From assembly GCF_016658545.1 (NCBI RefSeq), contig NZ_JACVZC010000034.1:1-48713 (forward strand): a stretch of DNA of 48,713 nt, in the 5' to 3' direction. The stretch's first letter is position 1, and each line of letters starts with the position of its first letter. A program made the position numbers and the translations under genes. Positions 43,387 to 48,713 of this stretch are shown here, in pieces. The DNA comes from Pseudomonas sp. S37 (GTDB lineage Bacteria > Pseudomonadota > Gammaproteobacteria > Pseudomonadales > Pseudomonadaceae). A model generated the notes under the pieces. That model made no database searches. It saw only the letters and a list, made by a program, of their open reading frames with translations, and was not told the origin of the DNA.

Positions 43387-43596
43387 TCAGAGGCCCACTA
43401 CGTCTTCGGCTTGCAGGCCTTTCTGGCCCTGCACGCAGGCGTATTCCACCCGCTGCCCTTCGACCAGGGTACGATGCCCCTCACCGCGAATCGCCCGATA
43501 GTGGACGAACACATCCGCACCACCTTCGCGCTGAATGAAGCCATAACCCTTGGCATCGTTGAACCACTTTACATTCCCAGTCTCACGAGACGACAT
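43387..43596 (-). CDS. Cold-shock domain protein
   Basis: 69 residues, a single OB-fold CSD that binds single-stranded RNA/DNA. RNP1 reads KGYGFI (residues 16-21) and RNP2 VFVHYRAI (29-36); both carry Tyr where E. coli CspA has Phe, and the usual Ser after it is Arg. [13 protein letters not shown] and [12 protein letters not shown] are typical. GGAG lies 8 bases before the ATG. A leader of about 100 bases is predicted, as in many cold-shock genes. Whether it is cold-induced cannot be told. Confidence 0.93.
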   Translation of the reverse strand: MSSRETGNVKWFNDAKGYGFIQREGGADVFVHYRAIRGEGHRTLVEGQRVEYACVQGQKGLQAEDVVGL

Positions 43597-43705
43597 CTGA
43601 ACTACTCCGGATTTTTATTGTGAAAATCGCCTTGCAGGCATGGGGTTACCTGCCCCGTACCAACGCCGCTTGTCGAAATATCCTGCAAGTGGCAGGCCGA
43701 GTATA
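43597..43705 (-). promoter_or_regulatory. Leader and possible promoter of the cold-shock gene
   Basis: On the minus strand TATACT (43700-43705) is a possible -10 box with no strong -35, giving a leader of about 100 bases. The leader includes CCTGC/GCAGG (43682-43696) and a longer imperfect GC-rich stem around 43635-43662. Long structured leaders are common in cold-shock mRNAs. An A-tract with 8 A (43717-43724) lies upstream. Confidence 0.4.
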
Positions 43706-43829
43706 TGACACAGAACAAAAAAAATTGATGACGGCCCCGCTGTTGGCCGATTTTTGCTGAACTTACGCACATACGGCAGACTAAATAGCTGGATACTCAC
43801 CTGAACATCACACCCAGGGCACACACCCC

Positions 43830-46313
43830 ATGACCCGTTCCCCCCTGCGCCGCCTGATTTTCGGCGCCCTGCGTCGCCTGTTGTACCTGTGGGTGCGCTC
43901 CGAGACCATCAACCAGTCTTCCATGTCATTGAACCTGGACCGCAGCCGGCCAGTGTTCTATGCCCTGCCGTCACCGGCGCTCACCGACCTGGCCGTACTC
44001 GACCACGAATGCACCAAGGCTGGGCTGCCACGCCCGGTGCTGCCGGTCACGGTCGGGCCACTGCAAGAGCCCGCCGCGTTCTTCTACCTGACCCCCGACC
44101 CGGACTGGCTCGGCCGCCAGGACAAGCGCGGCGCCCCGCCCACGCTAGAGCGCCTGGTCGCAGCCATCAGCCAGCACGCCGAGGAAGATGCGCAGATCAT
44201 TCCGGTCAGCGTGTTCTGGGGGCAGACCCCGGCCAGCGAATCCAGCCCGTGGAAACTGCTGTTCGCCGACAGCTGGGCGGTGACCGGGCGCCTGCGCCGG
44301 CTGCTGACCGTGCTGATCCTGGGGCGCAAGACCCGGGTGCAATTCTCCGCGCCGATCCACCTGCGCGACCTGGTGCAACACAACAAAGGCCACGAGCGCA
44401 CCGTGCGCATGGCCCAGCGCCTGATGCGCGTGCATTTTCGCAACCTCAAGACCGCCGTCATCGGCCCGGACATCTCGCACCGGCGCAACCTGGTCAAAGG
44501 CCTGGTCCACGCCCCGCTGGTACGCCAGGCCATCGTCGACGAGGCGCAGCGCGAGAACCTGCCGCTGGCCAAGGCCGAAGCCCAGGCATTGCGCTACGGC
44601 AACGAGATCGCCTCGGACTACACCTATACCGCCATCCGGTTTCTTGAAGTGGTGCTGAGCTGGTTCTGGAACAAGATCTACGACGGCATCAAGGTCAACC
44701 ACATCGAGCAGGTGCAAAGCATCGCGCCCGGCCACGAAGTGATCTACGTGCCGTGCCACCGCAGCCATATCGACTACCTGCTGCTGTCATACCTGTTGTT
44801 CCGCAACGGCCTCACCCCGCCACACGTGGCCGCAGGTATCAACCTCAACATGCCGGTGGTGGGCAACCTGCTGCGCCGTGGCGGTGCGTTCTTCATGCGC
44901 CGCACGTTCAAGGGCAACCCGCTGTACACCGCCGTGTTCAACGAGTACCTGCACACCTTGTACACCAAGGGTTTCCCGGTCGAGTACTTCGTCGAAGGCG
45001 GCCGCTCGCGCACCGGGCGCATGCTGCAGCCACGCACCGGGATGCTGGCCATTACCCTGCGCAGCTTCCTGCGCTCGTCACGCACGCCGATCGTGTTCGT
45101 GCCGGTGTACATCGGCTACGAGCGCGTGCTCGAAGGCCGCACCTACCTGGGCGAGCTGCGCGGTGCCAGCAAGAAGAAAGAGTCGGTGTTCGACATCTTC
45201 AAGGTGTTCGGCGCGCTCAAGCAGCGTTTTGGCCAGGTCTACGTCAACTTCGGCGAACCGATCCGCCTGGCCGGCTTCCTCGACCAGCAGCAGCCCGGCT
45301 GGCGTGAACAGGACCACGGCCCGCAATACCGCCCGGACTGGCTGAACGCTACCACCAGCCGCCTGGGCGAGACCGTGGCCTGCCACCTCAATGAAGCGGC
45401 GGCGATCAACCCGGTCAACCTGGTGGCCCTGGCGCTGCTGTCCACCAGCCGCCTGGCCCTGGACGAACGCGCCCTGACCCGCGTGCTCGACCTGTACCTG
45501 GCGCTGCTGCGCCAGGTGCCCTACTCGCCGCACACCACCCTGCCCGACGGTGACGGTGCAGCGCTGATCGAGCATGTACGCAGCATGAACCTGGTCGCCG
45601 AGCAAAAGGATGCCCTGGGCCGCATCCTCTACCTGGATGAAGGCAACGCGGTACTGATGACCTACTACCGCAACAACGTGCTGCACATCTTCGCCCTGCC
45701 CGCGCTGCTGGCCAGCTTCTTCCTCAGCAGCTCGCGCATGAGCCGTGAACTGCTGGGCCAGTATGTGCACGCGCTGTACCCGTACCTGCAGGCCGAACTG
45801 TTCCTGCGCTGGACACCAGAGCAACTGGACGACGTCATTGATCAATGGCTGGCCGCGCTGGTCGATCAGGGCCTGCTGCGCCAGGACAACGACGTGTACG
45901 TGCGCCCTGCACCCAGCTCGCGGCAGTTCGTGTTACTGACCCTGCTCGCCCGCACCATCACGCAGACCCTGCAGCGCTTCTACATGGCCACTTCGCTGCT
46001 GCTCAACAGCGGCCAGAACAGCCTGAGCGCCGAAGCGCTGGAAGACCTGTGCGTGATGATGGCCCAGCGCCTTTCCATCCTGCATGGCCTGAATGCACCG
46101 GAGTTCTTCGACAAGACGCTGTTCCGCCACTTCATCCAGACCTTGCTCCAGCAAGGCGTGCTGCACGCCGATGCGCAGGGCAAGCTGGGTTATCACGACA
46201 AGCTCGGCGAACTGGCCGAAGGGGTAGCCAAGCGCGTGCTGTCGGCCGAACTGCGGCTGTCCATCCGCCAGGTGGCACTGCATCAGGATGGGTTTTCAGA
46301 AGCAGGCGCCTGA
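43830..46313 (+). CDS. plsB: Glycerol-3-phosphate 1-O-acyltransferase PlsB
   Basis: Inner-membrane enzyme adding the first acyl chain to glycerol-3-phosphate in phospholipid synthesis. 827 residues, family length. Acyltransferase motifs in order: HRSHID (310-315), [27 protein letters not shown] and [13 protein letters not shown]-terminal helical region completes the protein. The TG-rich upstream region has only a weak ribosome-binding site (CAGGG). With cdsA at 20.6 kb it is the second phospholipid gene in the window. Confidence 0.97.
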   Translation: MTRSPLRRLIFGALRRLLYLWVRSETINQSSMSLNLDRSRPVFYALPSPALTDLAVLDHECTKAGLPRPVLPVTVGPLQEPAAFFYLTPDPDWLGRQDKRGAPPTLERLVAAISQHAEEDAQIIPVSVFWGQTPASESSPWKLLFADSWAVTGRLRRLLTVLILGRKTRVQFSAPIHLRDLVQHNKGHERTVRMAQRLMRVHFRNLKTAVIGPDISHRRNLVKGLVHAPLVRQAIVDEAQRENLPLAKAEAQALRYGNEIASDYTYTAIRFLEVVLSWFWNKIYDGIKVNHIEQVQSIAPGHEVIYVPCHRSHIDYLLLSYLLFRNGLTPPHVAAGINLNMPVVGNLLRRGGAFFMRRTFKGNPLYTAVFNEYLHTLYTKGFPVEYFVEGGRSRTGRMLQPRTGMLAITLRSFLRSSRTPIVFVPVYIGYERVLEGRTYLGELRGASKKKESVFDIFKVFGALKQRFGQVYVNFGEPIRLAGFLDQQQPGWREQDHGPQYRPDWLNATTSRLGETVACHLNEAAAINPVNLVALALLSTSRLALDERALTRVLDLYLALLRQVPYSPHTTLPDGDGAALIEHVRSMNLVAEQKDALGRILYLDEGNAVLMTYYRNNVLHIFALPALLASFFLSSSRMSRELLGQYVHALYPYLQAELFLRWTPEQLDDVIDQWLAALVDQGLLRQDNDVYVRPAPSSRQFVLLTLLARTITQTLQRFYMATSLLLNSGQNSLSAEALEDLCVMMAQRLSILHGLNAPEFFDKTLFRHFIQTLLQQGVLHADAQGKLGYHDKLGELAEGVAKRVLSAELRLSIRQVALHQDGFSEAGA

Positions 46314-46427
46314 ACAAACTCGAGCCGGATTTCCCTCTGTTCCCCTCTGGCCAAGGCCCATAGGGTGGCTATGGATGATTGCGCAGCGCATTCATCTGTA
46401 ACCAACACTGAACCGAAGGAAATCCGA

Positions 46428-47150
46428 ATGGCCTCTGAGAACTTGATCGAGATATGCGGCACCGTAGTGGTGCCGGCCTGTGTCGGCGCCGATGAAGGTG
46501 CCCCCCACATGGGTGTGCGCATACAGCTTGGCACCGAGGAAGACAAAGTCATCATGGCGGCCTGGCACTGCCAGACATATGGTGCCGAAATGCCTTTCAG
46601 CCTGCTGCTGGACCGTAACAGCCTGCCGGAAGGCGCTGAGCCGACGTTGGTGGCCAGCTATGGCACAGGTGTGCAACACGATGCAGACGCTGCAACGTTA
46701 TGCATGCCACTGGATGTCAGCCATCCTCAAGCGACTAGCCAAAGGGTTCTGGCCATACCCGCCCTTCCCGGTCAACCTGCAGGGCAAGGAGAGGCTGGCA
46801 GGTCTCCAGCCATCATCACGTTGGAAAACACCGTTGAAATACCCGATGAGGCGCTTCGCCCGCAGGCATTACTCACGCTTGGGCTGTATCGGACTCAGGA
46901 AGATGGCCACAGCAACAGGGGCTCAAGCTACATTGCCGGAACCGCGTTATGGCCGACCCAAGGCACGCTGACGCTCAATACCTACCTGGATGGCAATACC
47001 GTTGACCCGGACGAGCCCTTGCAACTGCGCGTGGCCTATTACGACCCTCAGACCATGATCCCTTATGCCGGCAGGAACCTGCGCAACCTGACCCTGGCAA
47101 GCATTGCCGAGCTGGATGTCATTACCCTGCGGGCACCTCGCCGCAGCTGA
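46428..47150 (+). CDS. Uncharacterised protein, possibly two YbaY-like domains
   Basis: 240 residues, no signal peptide or membrane segment. GAAGGA lies 7 bases before ATG. Two similar halves can be seen by eye: CGTVVVPACVG...MPFSLLLDRNSLPEGAEPTLVASY (about 10-95) and NTVEIPDEALRPQ...LTLNTYLDGNTVDPDEPLQLRVAYY (about 135-230). Each resembles the pattern of the YbaY/YscW domain of the next gene (LPPAATLSVEL... LPFHLTYDPRQVKPGHRYAVSARI). This is a pattern match only. The different cell location (cytoplasm, by lack of a signal) is notable. Confidence 0.7.
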   Translation: MASENLIEICGTVVVPACVGADEGAPHMGVRIQLGTEEDKVIMAAWHCQTYGAEMPFSLLLDRNSLPEGAEPTLVASYGTGVQHDADAATLCMPLDVSHPQATSQRVLAIPALPGQPAGQGEAGRSPAIITLENTVEIPDEALRPQALLTLGLYRTQEDGHSNRGSSYIAGTALWPTQGTLTLNTYLDGNTVDPDEPLQLRVAYYDPQTMIPYAGRNLRNLTLASIAELDVITLRAPRRS

Positions 47151-47271
47151 CTGCCAACGTTTTACCGGGTCAACATGCCGCAATGGCATCTTCATGAAGG
47201 ACCCACCAGTGGAAATCCGCTACAGTCCCAAGGGTTGGCCACAAGCCAGCCCCAAGGACACCGGAGATTCC

Positions 47272-47670
47272 ATGAAAAAGCTCTTTATGCTGTGTTGCGC
47301 ATCCCTGCTCGCAGCCTGTTCCAGCCAAACCCCGCCCCCCCAGGCCAGCCTGGATGGCGAAGTCTTCTACCTGCAGCGCATTGCCCTGCCACCTGCCGCC
47401 ACCCTGAGCGTCGAGTTGCAAGATGTATCGCTGATGGACGCTCCGGCAGTGACCTTGGCCCGCCAGGCCGGCCCGGTCAAAGGCAACGTGCCGCTGCCGT
47501 TCCACCTCACCTACGACCCGCGCCAGGTCAAGCCCGGCCACCGCTATGCGGTCAGCGCGCGTATCGAGCTGGATGGCAAGCTGCTGTTCATCAATACCGA
47601 GCACCATGGCGTCATGCTCGACGGTAGTGATGCACAGCCGGTGCGCATCAAGGTCGACCAGGTTCGCTGA
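47272..47670 (+). CDS. YbaY-family lipoprotein
   Basis: 132 residues with a type II signal: MKKLFMLCCASLLAAC, lipid-modified Cys16 in the LAAC lipobox, followed by Ser-Ser, which favours the outer membrane. The mature part is one YbaY/YscW-like beta-rich domain (LDGEVFYLQRIALPPAATLSVELQDV ... PLPFHLTYDPRQVKPGHRYAVSARIEL). Function unknown; YscW members are pilotins for type III secretins, but no secretion genes are nearby. GGAG lies 7 bases upstream of the chosen ATG. Confidence 0.85.
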   Translation: MKKLFMLCCASLLAACSSQTPPPQASLDGEVFYLQRIALPPAATLSVELQDVSLMDAPAVTLARQAGPVKGNVPLPFHLTYDPRQVKPGHRYAVSARIELDGKLLFINTEHHGVMLDGSDAQPVRIKVDQVR

Positions 47671-47703
47671 TACCCGTATTCATCTGTTTACAAGGAAAGC
47701 TTC

Positions 47704-48390
47704 ATGATCCGCACTTCCCTGCGCTTCACCACCCTGTGCGCCGGCTTGCTGTTGTCGGCCAGCGCCCTGGCCCTGTCGCTGGGCGACCTCAGCCAGAAAG
47801 ACGCCACCGGCGGCCTGAAAGACGCCCTGACCCAGGGCGCGCAGCTGGCTGTCAAGCAACTGAGCACCCCGGGTGGCTTCAGCAACAACCCCGACGTGCG
47901 CATCGAACTGCCGGGCAACCTGGGCAAGGCGGCCAAAGCGATGAAAATGTTCGGCAAGGGTGAACAGGTCGAAGCCCTGGAAACCAGCATGAACAAGGCC
48001 GCCGAGGCTGCCGTGCCGCAGGCCCAGGCAATTTTGGTGGATGCCGTGAAGAACATGAGCGTGACCGACGCCAAGGGCATCCTCAGCGGCGGTGACGAGT
48101 CGGCTACCCAGTACCTGAACAAGAGCAGCCGCGAACAGATCCGCGCCAAGTTCCTGCCAATCGTCAAGCAGGCTACCGACAAGGTTGGCGTGGCCCAGCA
48201 GTACAACGCCTTCGCCGCCCAGGCCAAAGGCCTGGGGCTGGTCAAGGATGACGCCAATATCGAGAACTACGTGACCGAAAAGGCGCTGGATGGCCTGTTC
48301 GAGATGATCGGCAAGCAGGAACAGAGCATTCGCCAGAATCCGGCTGCGGCGGCTACCAGCCTGGCCAAGAAGGTGTTCGGCGCCCTGTGA
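47704..48390 (+). CDS. DUF4197 family exported protein
   Basis: 228 residues with a signal peptide (about residues 1-24, cut after SALA) and a largely helical mature domain (LSLGDLSQKDATGGLKDALTQGAQLAVKQL ... YNAFAAQAKGLGLV, LDGLFEMIGKQEQSIRQNP). The pattern matches DUF4197, a periplasmic family of unknown role. AAGGAAAG lies 5 bases before the ATG. It starts 33 bases after the YbaY lipoprotein gene and may share its transcript. Confidence 0.85.
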   Translation: MIRTSLRFTTLCAGLLLSASALALSLGDLSQKDATGGLKDALTQGAQLAVKQLSTPGGFSNNPDVRIELPGNLGKAAKAMKMFGKGEQVEALETSMNKAAEAAVPQAQAILVDAVKNMSVTDAKGILSGGDESATQYLNKSSREQIRAKFLPIVKQATDKVGVAQQYNAFAAQAKGLGLVKDDANIENYVTEKALDGLFEMIGKQEQSIRQNPAAAATSLAKKVFGAL

Positions 48391-48417
48391 TGGCCCTGGG
48401 GGCTGCCATGCAGCCCA

Positions 48418-48713
48418 TTCGCGGGGCAAGCCCGCTCCTACATCGATCGGCGTATGCAGGGCCTTTGTAGGAGCGGGCTTGCCCCGCGAACACCGGCGCA
48501 GCCGGTGCCATGCATTGTGTTGGATTCTTCGCGGGTGAACCCGCCCCCACATCGATCGGCGTATGCAGGACCTTTGTAGGAGCGGCTTTAGCCGCGAACA
48601 CCGGCGCAGCCGGTGCCATGCACTGTGTTGGATTCTTCGCGGGTGAACCCGCCCCCACATCGATCGGCGTATGCAGGACCTTTGTAGGAGCGGCTTTAGC
48701 CGCGAACACCGGC
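48418..48713. repeat. Tandem REP (BIME) array running off the window
   Basis: Three units start at 48418, 48528 and 48636 (periods 110 and 108 bases); the third is cut by the window end. Each unit has one REP (TTCGCGGGT or TTCGCGGGGC core), a conserved spacer ATCGATCGGCGTATGCAGG, an inverted REP (GTAGGAGCGG...) and the ACCGGCGCAGCCGGT side stem. The spacers are repeated as exactly as the REPs, so the whole unit was duplicated. This fills the 323-base gene-free end together with about 27 plain bases after the DUF4197 gene. Confidence 0.9.

Noticed and set aside
48353..48709. Open frame with a 36-residue repeat over the REP array
   Set aside because: It arises because the 108-base unit is a multiple of three and REPs have few stops; it is not a plausible protein.
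48418..48713. CRISPR-like appearance of the repeat array
   Set aside because: The spacers are identical, not unique, and the repeats are REP palindromes; no cas genes are present.

Overview
The window is chromosomal DNA from a Pseudomonas of the P. putida group. This is judged from the gene order, the protein sequences, the high G+C content and the REP elements (GCGGGT-N-ACCCGC cores), which match the type known from P. putida KT2440. No database was searched; comparisons with KT2440 and P. aeruginosa are from memory. Almost all of the window is conserved core genome, with one accessory spot at about 32.5-33.8 kb.

Left half, all on the minus strand (89-25486). Read in the direction of transcription: rpsB-tsf (ribosomal protein S2 and EF-Ts); pyrH-frr-uppS-cdsA-dxr-rseP-bamA-ompH-lpxD-fabZ-lpxA-lpxB-rnhB-dnaE-accA, a long, tightly packed envelope and replication cluster (lipid carrier, phospholipid, isoprenoid and lipid A synthesis, outer-membrane assembly, sigma-E protease, Pol III alpha, fatty acid start); then tilS, pyrG, eno, ftsB and ispD. 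Many neighbours overlap by 1-4 bases or are 1 base apart, so translation is probably coupled. The kdsA gene normally found between pyrG and eno in Pseudomonas is absent. A terminator-like hairpin occupies the gap.

Middle (25834-30588, plus strand): map, glnD and dapC diverge from rpsB. A CPA1-type Na+/H+ antiporter follows on the minus strand (30738-32384). Next is the accessory spot: a RelE-like toxin plus XRE antitoxin operon (minus strand, with its own terminator), and a divergent solitary HigA-type antitoxin that I take to be GraA without its toxin GraT. A promoter and a TTAAC/GTTAA operator-like palindrome lie directly before graA.

Right half, mainly plus strand: an ArsC/Spx-like reductase, dapD, the CsdA-CsdE sulfur-transfer pair with convergent tcdA (csdL), a GH17-GT2 beta-glucan enzyme, dapE, rlmA, a small unknown protein, a minus-strand cold-shock protein, plsB, an unrecognised 240-residue protein that may hold two YbaY-like domains, a YbaY-type lipoprotein and a DUF4197 protein. 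Three enzymes of the succinylase diaminopimelate route (DapC, DapD, DapE) lie within 13 kb.

REP elements, mostly as inverted pairs, lie in the gaps at 5.9, 10.8, 30.6, 37.0, 40.7 and 43.3 kb, chiefly at gene ends. The window ends inside a tandem REP array with a period of about 108-110 bases. No rRNA or tRNA gene, CRISPR array, insertion sequence or prophage was seen.
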